A stretch of 64,000 nucleotides of DNA from SIG673 sp045653945 (GTDB lineage: Bacteria; Bacillota; Clostridia; Oscillospirales; CAG-272). The position numbers were made by a program, and so were the translations under genes. The stretch spans positions 12,751 to 76,750 of the forward strand of contig JAZOML010000016.1 in the NCBI GenBank assembly GCA_045653945.1, in the 5' to 3' direction. The first letter of the stretch is position 1, and each line of letters opens with the position of its first letter. Below, one piece after another: positions 25,033-34,432 of this stretch. The notes beneath the pieces are model-generated. The model was not told where the DNA came from, made no database searches, and saw only the letters and a program-made list of their open reading frames with translations.

Positions 25033-26094
25033 TTATATTTCCTCTTGTGAAAGCAGCATTTCAAAGGTTACGTCATTATTAAAATACCTTGTATACTCAA
25101 TTTCAAGACTCTTGCTTTCTGTGGCAATATACTCAAGATACCTACGCGCAAAGGACTGGTCGGCAATAGTGTACTCATCGGTTACGGGAGTGTAAATATT
25201 TTGCTCCACGTATTCTCTAACCAGCGGCAAACGAATAAATATATGCCAGCCGTTTCCCGACCATACAGGCTCACTGTACTCACCATCATCGAGCTTCAGA
25301 ACCGCATCCTCAAGAATAGCTTCCTTCTGCCCCTTCGCAACGTAAACACCCTCTCCTGCATCGGCAGTCCACTCCGACTTTTGCTTTGCCCTCTCGTCTT
25401 TATCGGCAATCCATATTGCGTTTGCAACGTCAACAAACGGCATACCGCTATCAAGCTTTTCTTTTGCTAAAGTTATCTTGGCATAAGCAGCTCTATCCGA
25501 AACGCCCGCAGGCACTTCAAAATAAATTTGAGCATATCGGTAAAAATTTCCGCCCATAACGTCATCTATAATAGCCTCGGGAGTCATATCTACACGATTG
25601 TCGATACCCGACTGAAGCAGCTCGCGAAGATGGGGGTCATAACCAAAAGTCAGTTCTGCCTGTTTACGGAACACATTACCCGTAATACGGTTTTCTATAA
25701 GGTGTTTTTTATATCCGTCAAATCCGCCCCGTAAATCTATTTCCTGCGAAACAAATGCGTCTACAACTTCAGCATCACCGTCGTCCAGCTCTATGTCATA
25801 ATAGTCGCAAAGCTGATAAATAAGCTCACGTCTGCGGAGCGTGTCCTCGGTAATCGCCTTTACCGTATTAAATTTTTCATCATCTAATTCCGAAAATTTT
25901 GTGCCGTATATGGAAACGTAATTTCTAAAAAAGAAATATTTGTATTCGTCATAGGTGATATCCTCGCCGTCTACCTCACATACCGTTTTTTCATTTATAG
26001 AAAATTCTCCAATCTCATCAGCGCACGAAGTAAGCGTTGAAATAAGCGTAAAAATCGCAATAATGCACAGCAGTATTTTTTTCATTTTTTTCAT
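25033..26094 (-). CDS. Lipoprotein with SurA/PrsA-like N-terminus and parvulin-like domain
   Basis: 353 residues. A lipoprotein signal (TLISTLTSC) is at the N-terminus. A helical SurA_N-like region follows (ITYDEYKYFFFRNY... ELIYQLCDYYDIEL), then a parvulin-like segment at about 190-300 (YRYAQIYFEVPAGVSD, then LDSGMPFVDVANAIW, then DDGEYSEPVWSGNGWHIFIRL). Key isomerase residues cannot be verified, so catalytic activity is uncertain; a chaperone role outside the membrane is likely. It starts 1 base after the stop of the DUF4340 gene and is the last gene of the ABC operon. Confidence 0.8.
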   Translation of the reverse strand: MKKMKKILLCIIAIFTLISTLTSCADEIGEFSINEKTVCEVDGEDITYDEYKYFFFRNYVSIYGTKFSELDDEKFNTVKAITEDTLRRRELIYQLCDYYDIELDDGDAEVVDAFVSQEIDLRGGFDGYKKHLIENRITGNVFRKQAELTFGYDPHLRELLQSGIDNRVDMTPEAIIDDVMGGNFYRYAQIYFEVPAGVSDRAAYAKITLAKEKLDSGMPFVDVANAIWIADKDERAKQKSEWTADAGEGVYVAKGQKEAILEDAVLKLDDGEYSEPVWSGNGWHIFIRLPLVREYVEQNIYTPVTDEYTIADQSFARRYLEYIATESKSLEIEYTRYFNNDVTFEMLLSQEEI

Positions 26095-26095
26095 A

Positions 26096-27919
26096 TCAGT
26101 TATTTCCTATAAATTTATCCGGAAGAGTCGGATACTCCTTATTTACGTCAACAGGCTCATTGTAGGCAACCCTTACCATATTGACAAGAAGTCTGTTTAC
26201 AGCTCCCGCGCTGACGTAGAAATCGCCATAGCCGTCTATCGTATAATAGCAACTTCCCGAGAAAAGATAAAATACAAAAGTTTGTTTTCTGCCGTCAGTA
26301 TATTCGACGGTAAATCTTGCATACTCGTGCTCCTTAATATCGTTGAAATTAAAGCCGGGCACGTCGCTTATGTAGCCTTCTATGCGCATAGTCAGCGCAA
26401 TTTGATAAAACGCAAGTGCGGGGTTTTGTACCTCGTTTTCTCCGTTCAAATCAAACTTAACCTTGCCGTTATCAAACTCAATAGGACAGGTAAGATTGTC
26501 CTGCTCGTCATATATGTAGGTTATTTTACCGTCAACAGCATAATCTTTTTGATAGTAGTTTACCTTACCGGAAACGGAAAGCGACTTGACGTCGTCGATA
26601 TACTCATAGAACAAGCGGTCATTTACGTATTCAAGCAAATCCCAATCAAGGAATGTAACAGACGTCTTTTCAACAAGAACAATCATATCATAAATGAGTG
26701 AATACGCATAGTAGTAACCGTCATTTCCCGAATGGGTGAACATAATATGAGAGGCGTTATCGCCGAACTCATAGTATACCTCAAAGGGCGGGTTATCGAC
26801 ATCGTAAAAGCCGTACTCCGACATCAGCTTAGTATTCTTATAAAGAGCCCCCTCAGCAGTGCCGTCGCCTGCGCAAACAACCATATAACCCGTAAGAGAG
26901 CCAAGCTTTGCCAGAACGTTTGTACCGTAGTTATCGTCGTTTACGGTATATTTTGCCATAGGCCACTCAAATTCATAGGAGCTCTTGATTACGTCGTTTG
27001 TGTTATTTTCAACGTAACGAATTCTTACAAAGCGCTGACCGTTCTTTTTAAGCTCGAAGCAGTTTGCGGTAAGAGCGCTTTGACCGTCCGCTTGAAATCC
27101 GAGTATCGGATTAAGCAGATTTTCCGAGGAACGAGTTAAAATTGAAATATTGTCAAGCGGAATAATATATACTGCGTTTCTGCCGTCCTCACGACAGTAA
27201 TAGCCACCCTCGGCAGGTATTAAATTGCCTATATAATAGGTGTATTTTTCCCCGCTCCTTGTCTCGATAGTTACACTTACAGGGTTATTCTCGGTAGCAA
27301 GACCGTACTGCGAGAGATTGGTAGCATTTTCCTCTATACGCTGATTTATAACGGTATTACCTGCAGCCGAAATGACCGAAAGCACCGTTTCACCCTTAAT
27401 CGGAGCAAGTCTGCCGTGTTCCTTTACGTAGAAGGAGGAATCCTCATCAGTCGCTCTTAATACGGTAAATCCACCATTTTCACCCAGCCTTGGATTGAAA
27501 ACGGTTACACTTTTTGTGTTTGCTCTGTCAATATAAGGATATAAAAGCACGTCTATACCGTTAGTGGAACGTACCTCTCCCTCAATTAATGTGATAGGCT
27601 CAGGCGCCTGTTCGTCAGCATTTTCCTGAGCCTGCTCCTCCATTTTAGGAGCAAGAACAAGCAAATACACCAAAAGCAGCGTAACGAACAAAACCGCAAA
27701 GACAGCTATCGCTATCAGCTGCTTTTTTGTCATACCCTTTTTCTTCTTTTTCCCGTCGGACGTCTCGTCCCCCGAGATAAAGGTTTCAAGCTTCCGCTCA
27801 TCGTCAAGGTCGCCGCCGTCGTACTCGGAATTTTGGATACGCTCCTCTTCCCTTGCACCGTCAAGCTCTTGACTCAGCTTAGATGCCTTTATATCCTTTT
27901 TCTTACTGTTTTTACTCAT
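26096..27919 (-). CDS. DUF4340 domain-containing protein
   Basis: 607 residues. A charged cytoplasmic N-terminus (1-70) precedes one transmembrane segment (LIAIAVFAVLFVTLLLVYLLVLAP), then a large extracellular region with three repeats of the DUF4340 type (YLVKEHG, AEGGYYCREDG, EYGFYDVDNPPF). DUF4340 proteins typically travel with GldA/F/G-like ABC systems. The Shine-Dalgarno is weak. The substrate is unknown. Confidence 0.8.
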   Translation of the reverse strand: MSKNSKKKDIKASKLSQELDGAREEERIQNSEYDGGDLDDERKLETFISGDETSDGKKKKKGMTKKQLIAIAVFAVLFVTLLLVYLLVLAPKMEEQAQENADEQAPEPITLIEGEVRSTNGIDVLLYPYIDRANTKSVTVFNPRLGENGGFTVLRATDEDSSFYVKEHGRLAPIKGETVLSVISAAGNTVINQRIEENATNLSQYGLATENNPVSVTIETRSGEKYTYYIGNLIPAEGGYYCREDGRNAVYIIPLDNISILTRSSENLLNPILGFQADGQSALTANCFELKKNGQRFVRIRYVENNTNDVIKSSYEFEWPMAKYTVNDDNYGTNVLAKLGSLTGYMVVCAGDGTAEGALYKNTKLMSEYGFYDVDNPPFEVYYEFGDNASHIMFTHSGNDGYYYAYSLIYDMIVLVEKTSVTFLDWDLLEYVNDRLFYEYIDDVKSLSVSGKVNYYQKDYAVDGKITYIYDEQDNLTCPIEFDNGKVKFDLNGENEVQNPALAFYQIALTMRIEGYISDVPGFNFNDIKEHEYARFTVEYTDGRKQTFVFYLFSGSCYYTIDGYGDFYVSAGAVNRLLVNMVRVAYNEPVDVNKEYPTLPDKFIGNN

Positions 27920-27941
27920 TTTAATAAAACCTATTTAAAAT

Positions 27942-29468
27942 TTAAGATCTCTTTCTACGGTAGCAAATCACCGTACCCGTAACGATAACGCACGTTGGCA
28001 GCACTGCGGTAAACAGTATAGTCCAAAAATACGCCATACCAGTTGAAATAGTGAGCGCTTCACTGTCAAACGGTTTTATATCAATACCGACAGGGATAAG
28101 CTTTTTGCTCATCTGGTCGGCAAGCATATAAATAATATCGCGGTTGGCAAACTCACTCGACGCAAGATAATTTGAAGCAACGTACCCCTCAGATGTAACG
28201 AACATATAGTTCTTTACAGGCTGCTCGGCAATATACTTGGTGCTCTTAACAAGCACTGCTATTGCGTGTTGACCTGACTTGTCGTTAAGGGTTGCGCCGT
28301 TGTGCGAATACAGCACAGGGTCATAGCTTCTTCCAAGTGCGGTATTTTCGTCGCCCTTGTCCGCCCAAGTACAGGTGAAGGCAAGCGCATTGTCTATAAC
28401 TGTGGGAGGAGGATTGTCGCTCTGTCGAATATAATCGTGGAGCGAGGCGGCAAAATCACCCTCGTTTCTCATAGGATAGTCAGCCATTATCGAGGTATCC
28501 CCACTGCCTACCATAGAGTTATTGCCGTCAATAACTATCCCCTTTTCTACCGCAACACCCCACTCCGCAAGGAAGCTCTTGAAGTTTACTAGCTCCTTTT
28601 TGCTGTCGGTAGTAGTCATAATCTCAGGAGATAGGAAAACAAGCGCATTACCCATCTGGTCAGCCATAAATCTGCGAATCTTCTGCAGCTCCGTATTTCT
28701 CTCAAAATCGTAGGTAGGTGAGTTGATGACTATTATCTTTGCATCGTCAAGCGTTGCTTCAGTCTGTCTTAAATCAATACTTCTTACGTCAAAGCCGACG
28801 TCCTCAAGCATCTCCCAAATAGCAGGCTTATTTCCTGCGCCGTCCGTAATCTTTTCACCGTGTCCCTCGGTAAAATAACAAATCGGAGCCTCCTCGCAAA
28901 GCGAAATAATGTACGAGGTAAAGCAAAGCTCACCCTTAAACGCATATATTTGCTGCGACTCAGAATCATAGGTAAAGAAGTTGTCGTAGTCAAGGACTCT
29001 GGGAATTGACGACTTGTTGCTCTCCATAATTATATTGTAGCTGCGAAGCGAAATATCGTGCTGTGTGGTGTACTCGCTTACAAGCTCGGGGTGCTTATTT
29101 ATATCAAGAAAGGTTACCTTTATGTTGTCGGGAAATCTTCTCTGATACGTTTCAATGCACTTGTAGATAAAAAAGCCTTGCGCATTGTCAAGAATTCTAT
29201 CCTTTTCCTGACAGAAGATAATCTGAACTTGTACGTCAGAGGTAAGAACACCGTCAAGCAGCTGATAGGAATAATCGGTAATTCCGTATTCCCTCTCGCC
29301 TGTCAAATCAATATACCAACCAAATGAATATGTAATAGCATAAATTGCGGCGTTGAATATAATAATAAGTGCAACGAGAAGAACAGTAAGCGTTACCGCA
29401 AGCGAGCCGTACTTTAAATTCCTGTTGTTTTTCATTTTACTGAATAAAGAGGTCTTGTTTTTTTCCAT
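27942..29468 (-). CDS. GldG-family auxiliary membrane protein
   Basis: 508 residues. One transmembrane segment at about 20-45 (SLAVTLTVLLVALIIIFNAAIYA), then a large extracytoplasmic domain of the uncharacterised ABC-type gliding-associated family (GldG/DUF4350-like, with CYFTEGHGEK near 200), then one C-terminal transmembrane segment (YFWTILFTAVLPTCVIVTGT). A strong AGGAGG precedes the ATG. It lies in the four-gene ABC unit and is the likely partner of the DUF4340 protein. Confidence 0.82.
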   Translation of the reverse strand: MEKNKTSLFSKMKNNRNLKYGSLAVTLTVLLVALIIIFNAAIYAITYSFGWYIDLTGEREYGITDYSYQLLDGVLTSDVQVQIIFCQEKDRILDNAQGFFIYKCIETYQRRFPDNIKVTFLDINKHPELVSEYTTQHDISLRSYNIIMESNKSSIPRVLDYDNFFTYDSESQQIYAFKGELCFTSYIISLCEEAPICYFTEGHGEKITDGAGNKPAIWEMLEDVGFDVRSIDLRQTEATLDDAKIIVINSPTYDFERNTELQKIRRFMADQMGNALVFLSPEIMTTTDSKKELVNFKSFLAEWGVAVEKGIVIDGNNSMVGSGDTSIMADYPMRNEGDFAASLHDYIRQSDNPPPTVIDNALAFTCTWADKGDENTALGRSYDPVLYSHNGATLNDKSGQHAIAVLVKSTKYIAEQPVKNYMFVTSEGYVASNYLASSEFANRDIIYMLADQMSKKLIPVGIDIKPFDSEALTISTGMAYFWTILFTAVLPTCVIVTGTVICYRRKRS

Positions 29469-29484
29469 TTTTTCTTACCTCCTA

Positions 29485-30213
29485 TTAAGCCCAGCGACGC
29501 TTTTCGTAAATTCTTACTGTTACGAAAAGACAGGTAAAAGCAAAGGTTACGTAGTAAATAAGCGAGGCAATATCAAAATATCCCTTTGTGAAATTTGAAA
29601 ATCTCGCATAAATACTGAGCCAGTTGAATATTACACGAATAGGCGCAAAGCTTATATATGTATTAAGCAGCGATACGCCAAGTAAAATAATAGATACCGC
29701 AAGAGTGCCAACCGCCGCTATCATCTGATTTTCGGTTAAAGCGGAAATCAGCATACCGATAGCAATAAACGTAGCGCCGACAAGAAGCAGGGCTATACAG
29801 CCGCCAAGCGCCTGAGGAGCATTGTAGGTGTAATAGTTTGTTTGGTCCGAAATGTAGAAAAACATAACGGGCAGATTGATGCAGCTGACAAGGAATGTCA
29901 GAACAAACATCGTGTACGATGCAAAAAACTTTGCCGCAACAAAGCCCGATAGCGAAACGGGGCTTGTAAGAAGAAGCTGCTCTGTACGAAGCTTTTTCTC
30001 TTCTGAAAACGCCTTCATCGTTAGCAGCGGACTCATAAGAGCAATAACTATAAGCTCAACCGTAAAATAAGTTGAAACACTTGCCTCAGGACCTGCAAGG
30101 AAGGTAAACATTGAGAAAACGAAGCTGGATATTGCCCAAAACATCGCTATATAAATATATCCCATAGGGGTTACGAAGAACGAGTGTAGCTCTCGCTTGT
30201 AAATAGCCGTCAT
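29485..30213 (-). CDS. ABC-2-type transporter permease (GldF-like)
   Basis: 242 residues. Six hydrophobic segments, with a long cytoplasmic-side loop after the second holding MKAFSEEKKLRTEQLLLTSP, the typical ABC-2 coupling loop. It overlaps the ATPase gene by 4 bases, so the two are coupled. It is the membrane channel of the Gld-like complex. Confidence 0.87.
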   Translation of the reverse strand: MTAIYKRELHSFFVTPMGYIYIAMFWAISSFVFSMFTFLAGPEASVSTYFTVELIVIALMSPLLTMKAFSEEKKLRTEQLLLTSPVSLSGFVAAKFFASYTMFVLTFLVSCINLPVMFFYISDQTNYYTYNAPQALGGCIALLLVGATFIAIGMLISALTENQMIAAVGTLAVSIILLGVSLLNTYISFAPIRVIFNWLSIYARFSNFTKGYFDIASLIYYVTFAFTCLFVTVRIYEKRRWA

Positions 30214-31169
30214 TTTCTTCCCGCCTTTCTTACGTTTGCTTCTCTTGTAATGCTCATAAATACGTCCTCAAGTGATGAGGTAGCCGTTTCCATACCGAGT
30301 ATCGGTGTACCCATTTCGGCGCAAAGAGTAAATACATCTCGTCTTACGTCGCATCCGTCCTTGCTTTCTATCTTGAAAACAATTCCGTCGCCCGAATTTA
30401 TATCCCTTCCTGCCTCAACGTGAGCAACTCCGTCAATAGCCGAAAGCCTTTCGATAAGCTCCTTTCGAGGGCCTGCTATACGTACCGAAAGACGCCTTGC
30501 GCCGTTCATAAGCTCGGTGAGCCTGTCGGTTTTCTCGTCAGCCGCTATCTTTCCCTTGTTCATAATAATTATACGGTCGCAAACCGCCTGAACCTCAGAA
30601 AGCACGTGAGTACTTAAAATAACCGTGTGGTCGCGTCCAAGACTGCGTATAAGATTTCTTATCTCTATTATTTGCTTTGGGTCAAGACCAACGGTAGGCT
30701 CGTCAAGAATAATAATTCTCGGATTTCCTATAAGAGCCTGCGCAATACCAACTCTTTGACAGTAGCCCTTTGATAGATTTTTTATCAAGCGGTCTCTCAT
30801 ATCAACTATTTTAGTAACCTCGCAAACCTCCATTATGTGCTTGTCGCGGTTGAGAGTGCAGCCCATAAGCTCGTAAACGAAGTTAAGATACTCCTTAACC
30901 TTCATTTCGGGATAAAGGGGCGGCAGGTCGGGAAGATAGCCTATAAGCTTCTTTGCCTCGGTAGGATTTTCAAGTATTTCGAACATATCAACGGTAACAG
31001 ATCCGGAGGTGTATGAAAGATACCCCGTAATAATGTTCATTATCGTAGTCTTACCTGCGCCGTTAGGTCCTAGAAATCCTACGACCTCTCCCTTGCCAAT
31101 CTCAAAGGATACGTCGCTTACCGCATACTTCTTTCCGTATTTTTTTACTAAATTTTCGACTTTAAGCAT
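30210..31169 (-). CDS. ABC transporter ATP-binding protein (GldA-like)
   Basis: 319 residues. Walker A GPNGAGKTT near 35, signature LSKGYCQRVGIAQALIG near 133, Walker B IIILDEPTVGLDP near 152, and the switch HVL near 190. It is longer than a typical ATPase by a C-terminal regulatory tail (RIAGPRKELIERLSAI...). It leads the Gld-like unit with its permease and accessory proteins. The substrate is unknown. The promoter has a near-consensus extended -10. Confidence 0.92.
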   Translation of the reverse strand: MLKVENLVKKYGKKYAVSDVSFEIGKGEVVGFLGPNGAGKTTIMNIITGYLSYTSGSVTVDMFEILENPTEAKKLIGYLPDLPPLYPEMKVKEYLNFVYELMGCTLNRDKHIMEVCEVTKIVDMRDRLIKNLSKGYCQRVGIAQALIGNPRIIILDEPTVGLDPKQIIEIRNLIRSLGRDHTVILSTHVLSEVQAVCDRIIIMNKGKIAADEKTDRLTELMNGARRLSVRIAGPRKELIERLSAIDGVAHVEAGRDINSGDGIVFKIESKDGCDVRRDVFTLCAEMGTPILGMETATSSLEDVFMSITREANVRKAGRK

Positions 31170-31211
31170 AACTTACTGTCCTTTATATAAAATTAAATAG
31201 TATTCTATAAC

Positions 31212-31220
31212 ATTATATCA
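31212..31220 (-). promoter_or_regulatory. Extended -10 promoter for the Gld-like ABC operon
   Basis: Minus strand TGATATAAT (TATAAT at 31212-31217, TGA at 31218-31220). The -35 region is weak, as expected for an extended -10 promoter. AAAGGAC precedes the ATG at 31169. Confidence 0.6.
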
Positions 31221-31309
31221 TATAAAAATAAATAAATCTTGTACGCATTTTAACGCTTTTTACAAAATTCAGCCATATTTTACCTTTTAGAGCAGAAAGG
31301 CGGTCATTT

Positions 31310-32725
31310 ATGAGCAAAGAAAACACTCCAAATAAAGACTTAAAATATTTCGGTACAGACGGCTTTCGGGGTGAGGCAGGCAAGGACTTAACCTCTCTCC
31401 ACGCATATAAAATAGGACGGTTTCTCGGGTGGTACTACGGACACGTGGAACGAAAAATGCCCGACATCCGCCCCAAAATCGTCATCGGCAAGGACACCAG
31501 GCTTTCAAGCTACACTCTTGAATATGCAATTGCCACAGGAATAACCGCCTCAGGCGCTGACGCCTATATCCTGCACGTAACAACCACACCAAGCGTATCC
31601 TTCGTAACAAGACAGGACGATTTTGACTGCGGTATAATGATAACCGCCTCTCACAATCCCTTTTATGACAACGGTGTCAAGGTTCTTAACCGCTACGGAG
31701 AAAAGCTGGATGATAAAACCACGTCGCTTATTGAAAGCTACCTTGATAACGACCTTGCCGCGCTTGGCATTGCGGAGAGCGACCTTCCACTCGCAACCAA
31801 AGAAAAAATCGGACGCATAATCGACTACGTTTCGGGAAGAAATCGCTATACGGGGTACCTTATTTCACTCGCCTCACACTCATACAAGCACCTGCGCATC
31901 GGTCTTGACTGCGCAAACGGCGCATCGTGGATGATAGCCGATGCGGTATTCAGCGCACTCGGTGCGCAGACCTTTGTAGTAGGCACAGAGCCAAGTGGAA
32001 TAAATATAAACGAGGACTGCGGCTCCACGAATATAAAAAAGCTGCAAAGACTCGTAAAGGAAAAACACCTTGACGTCGGCTTTGCCTTTGACGGCGATGC
32101 AGATAGATGTATTGCGGTAGATGAAAACGGAAAAACGGTTGACGGCGACGGTATTATGTATATCCTTGCCAAAAGACTAAGGGAACGCGGTATGCTCAAA
32201 GGCGACACAGTGGTTGCTACCGTTATGTCAAATAGCGGACTCACCCTTGCACTTGAAAAAATCGGTATTTCCTGCCTTCAAACGGCAGTAGGCGATAGAT
32301 TTGTCTACGAAAAAATGCAGGAAAACGACTATACTCTCGGCGGTGAGCAATCGGGCCACGTTATAATAAAAAAATACGCCACTACGGGCGACGGAATTTT
32401 GACCGCTATAATGGTTGTCGAGCAAATGTGCGACACAAAAATTCCTCTCTCAAAATTGACCGAGCCGCTAAAGCTCTACCCACAGCACTTAAAAAGCATA
32501 AGAGTTGCCGACCAAAACGCCGCAATAAGCGACACGTATGTACAAAAATCACTTGACGAGGTTCAAGCCTCACTCAAAGGCAGAGGCAGAGCCCTGCTCC
32601 GAAAAAGCGGCACTGAACCCGTCATACGCATAATGGTCGAGTGCGAGAGAGAAGACGATGCCGTTTCTTATATCAACAAAATCGAAAAAACTCTGCTTGA
32701 CGGGGGACATATATGCAAAAATTAA
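31310..32725 (+). CDS. glmM: Phosphoglucosamine mutase
   Basis: 471 residues. FGTDGFRGEAGKDLT opens the protein. The phosphoserine loop is TASHNP near 110, the metal loop DGDADR near 260, the sugar-binding loop GGEQSGH near 347, and the phosphate-binding RKSGTEP near 428. It interconverts glucosamine-6-phosphate and glucosamine-1-phosphate for peptidoglycan synthesis. The N-terminus and the middle are longer than in the shortest GlmM. It is first of three coupled hexosamine genes. Confidence 0.93.
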   Translation: MSKENTPNKDLKYFGTDGFRGEAGKDLTSLHAYKIGRFLGWYYGHVERKMPDIRPKIVIGKDTRLSSYTLEYAIATGITASGADAYILHVTTTPSVSFVTRQDDFDCGIMITASHNPFYDNGVKVLNRYGEKLDDKTTSLIESYLDNDLAALGIAESDLPLATKEKIGRIIDYVSGRNRYTGYLISLASHSYKHLRIGLDCANGASWMIADAVFSALGAQTFVVGTEPSGININEDCGSTNIKKLQRLVKEKHLDVGFAFDGDADRCIAVDENGKTVDGDGIMYILAKRLRERGMLKGDTVVATVMSNSGLTLALEKIGISCLQTAVGDRFVYEKMQENDYTLGGEQSGHVIIKKYATTGDGILTAIMVVEQMCDTKIPLSKLTEPLKLYPQHLKSIRVADQNAAISDTYVQKSLDEVQASLKGRGRALLRKSGTEPVIRIMVECEREDDAVSYINKIEKTLLDGGHICKN

Positions 32726-33381
32726 TAAAAATTACCGACCTTTACAGTGAAATTCCCCAATTCCTCTCTCCACTTTTTTCGCCGCACACCTACCCTTGGG
32801 AAATACTGCCGAAAATAAAAGCTTTTATAGAAAATTTTATTAAAAATTCGCCTGACGGGTACGCCGAAATAGAAAAAGGAGTGCTTGTCGGTGAAAACGT
32901 CAGCATATCCAAAACCGCCACTATTTTGCCGCCCTGCATAATCGGAAATGATACCGAAATCCGCCCCGGCGCATATATTCGCGGCTCAGTCATAATCGGG
33001 CAAGGATGCGTAGTCGGTAACTCCACCGAATTAAAAAACTGTATTCTACTTGATAAAACACAAGCTCCGCATTATAATTATATAGGTGATTCAATACTCG
33101 GAAAAGGCTCACACCTCGGCGCAGGCTCTATTTGCTCTAACCTCAAATCCGACGGAAAATGCGTTGTTATTCACGCCGAATCCGAAATCGAAACGGGACT
33201 TCGTAAGGTTGGCGCATTTCTCGGTGATAACGCCGACGTCGGCTCGTCCTGTGTCTTAAATCCGGGTACGGTCATCGGCAAAAACACCTCGGTTTACCCG
33301 CTGAACGCCCTGCGAGGCGTTTACCCCGAAAGCTGTATAATAAAATCCCCACAAACGGTTATAAAAAGGAGAACGCTATGA
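32713..33381 (+). CDS. Left-handed beta-helix (hexapeptide) UDP-GlcNAc pyrophosphorylase-like protein
   Basis: 222 residues. A short helical N-terminus (1-45) precedes hexapeptide repeats from about 50 to 205 (VLVGENVSISKTATILPPCI, IIGNDTEIRPGAYI, VIIGQGCVVGNSTEL). It resembles only the C-terminal acetyltransferase half of GlmU plus a partial N-terminus, so nucleotidyl transfer is unlikely from this chain alone. It overlaps glmM by 13 bases and nagB by an ATGA, so all three are translated together. It may acetylate an amino sugar phosphate. Confidence 0.78.
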   Translation: MQKLIKITDLYSEIPQFLSPLFSPHTYPWEILPKIKAFIENFIKNSPDGYAEIEKGVLVGENVSISKTATILPPCIIGNDTEIRPGAYIRGSVIIGQGCVVGNSTELKNCILLDKTQAPHYNYIGDSILGKGSHLGAGSICSNLKSDGKCVVIHAESEIETGLRKVGAFLGDNADVGSSCVLNPGTVIGKNTSVYPLNALRGVYPESCIIKSPQTVIKRRTL

Positions 33382-34088
33382 AATTCATTAAAGTAGACAC
33401 ATACGCAGAGCTCAGCAAAATCGCAGCCGACCTCATCGCAGAGCAGGTAAAAAATAAGCCTAATTGCGTGCTCGGACTTGCAACGGGAAGCTCTCCCGTC
33501 GGCACCTATGCCAACCTTATCAAAATGTATGAGAACGGCGAGCTTGACTTCTCTGCCGTTACCTCGGTAAACCTCGACGAATACGTCGGACTTGACGGTG
33601 ATAACGACCAAAGCTACCGCTACTTTATGGACCATAACCTCTTTTCTCATATTAATATTAATAAGGAAAACACCCACGTCCCCAGCGGCAAGGCAGAGGA
33701 CCTGAAAGCCGAAGGACTCCGCTATGACGCTTTTATAAAGAGCCTCGGCGGTATCGACCTTCAACTTCTCGGAATCGGTCTTGACGGACACATCGGCTTT
33801 AACGAGCCCGACGAATTCTTTACCGCTGAAACACACGAGGTCGTGCTCGATGAGTCCACAATAGAGGCAAACGCACGCTTCTTTGCATCAAAGGACGACG
33901 TTCCCACTAAGGCGATTACAATGGGTATGCTCTCCATTATGCAGGCGAAAAAGATTCTTCTCATCGCAAACGGCGAGAAGAAATGGGACATTCTGCAAAA
34001 GTCCTTCTACGGCCCGATAACCCCCTTTGTTCCTGCCTCTATTCTTCAGCTCCACCCCGACGTAACTGTTATTTATTCGGCTTTTTAA
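33378..34088 (+). CDS. nagB: Glucosamine-6-phosphate deaminase
   Basis: 236 residues, the Bacillus-type length. VLGLATGSSPVGTYANL near 33-48, SVNLDEYVGL near 65, and QLLGIGLDGHIGFNEP near 128-143 are the phosphate and catalytic loops. It converts glucosamine-6-phosphate to fructose-6-phosphate and ammonia. It is coupled to the upstream hexosamine genes. The stop TAA lies in the apex of a hairpin. Confidence 0.95.
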   Translation: MKFIKVDTYAELSKIAADLIAEQVKNKPNCVLGLATGSSPVGTYANLIKMYENGELDFSAVTSVNLDEYVGLDGDNDQSYRYFMDHNLFSHININKENTHVPSGKAEDLKAEGLRYDAFIKSLGGIDLQLLGIGLDGHIGFNEPDEFFTAETHEVVLDESTIEANARFFASKDDVPTKAITMGMLSIMQAKKILLIANGEKKWDILQKSFYGPITPFVPASILQLHPDVTVIYSAF

Positions 34089-34124
34089 AAAAAGCCTACC
34101 AAAAATTTTTGTACGGCTACGCCC
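34078..34124. repeat. Boundary hairpin repeat, copy 7 (nagB stop codon in the hairpin apex)
   Basis: GGCTTTTT (34079-34086) / AAAAAGCC (34089-34096) with the TAA of nagB spanning the apex, then TACCAAAAATTTTTGTACGG and CTACGCC. Confidence 0.7.
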
Positions 34125-34179
34125 AAAACTTATTTGTTTTAGCAGTACTCATTTTTTATTCAATAATATAGCATAAAAT

Positions 34180-34211
34180 AAGCACCAAGCCTGCTCGACT
34201 TGGTGCTTTTT
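34180..34211 (+). terminator. Intrinsic terminator after nagB
   Basis: AAGCACCAAG (34180-34189) / CTTGGTGCTT (34199-34208), nine-base loop, followed by TTTTTG. Between this and the next repeat (34212-34330) there is AT-rich sequence with no recognisable gene. Confidence 0.85.
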
Positions 34212-34330
34212 GTTACCTTATTAAATTTAATCTGTCAGTACGTTATATTCCTATAAACATACTACATTATTAAAGAAAAAATCGGTGTGAAATTTAAGAT
34301 ATAAATCCTTTGCGAATAATATTCCCTGTT

Positions 34331-34431
34331 TTGAAAGAGCCTTGCAGGAGCTATCGCTTACACCGTTACCTTATCGGTGGCGGTGTAAGCGAAGTTCTTT
34401 GCCGAGGCTTTCTTTCAAGAAAGCCGGAAAA
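34331..34431. repeat. Boundary hairpin repeat, copy 8 (head-to-head pair)
   Basis: Two halves in inverted orientation around the arms GCTTACACCG/CGGTGTAAGC (34348-34357 and 34386-34395), followed by GAAGTTCTTTGCCGAGGC, then hairpin CTTTCTT-TC-AAGAAAG. It ends next to the nifJ stop codon (34433). Confidence 0.7.
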
Positions 34432-34432
34432 A

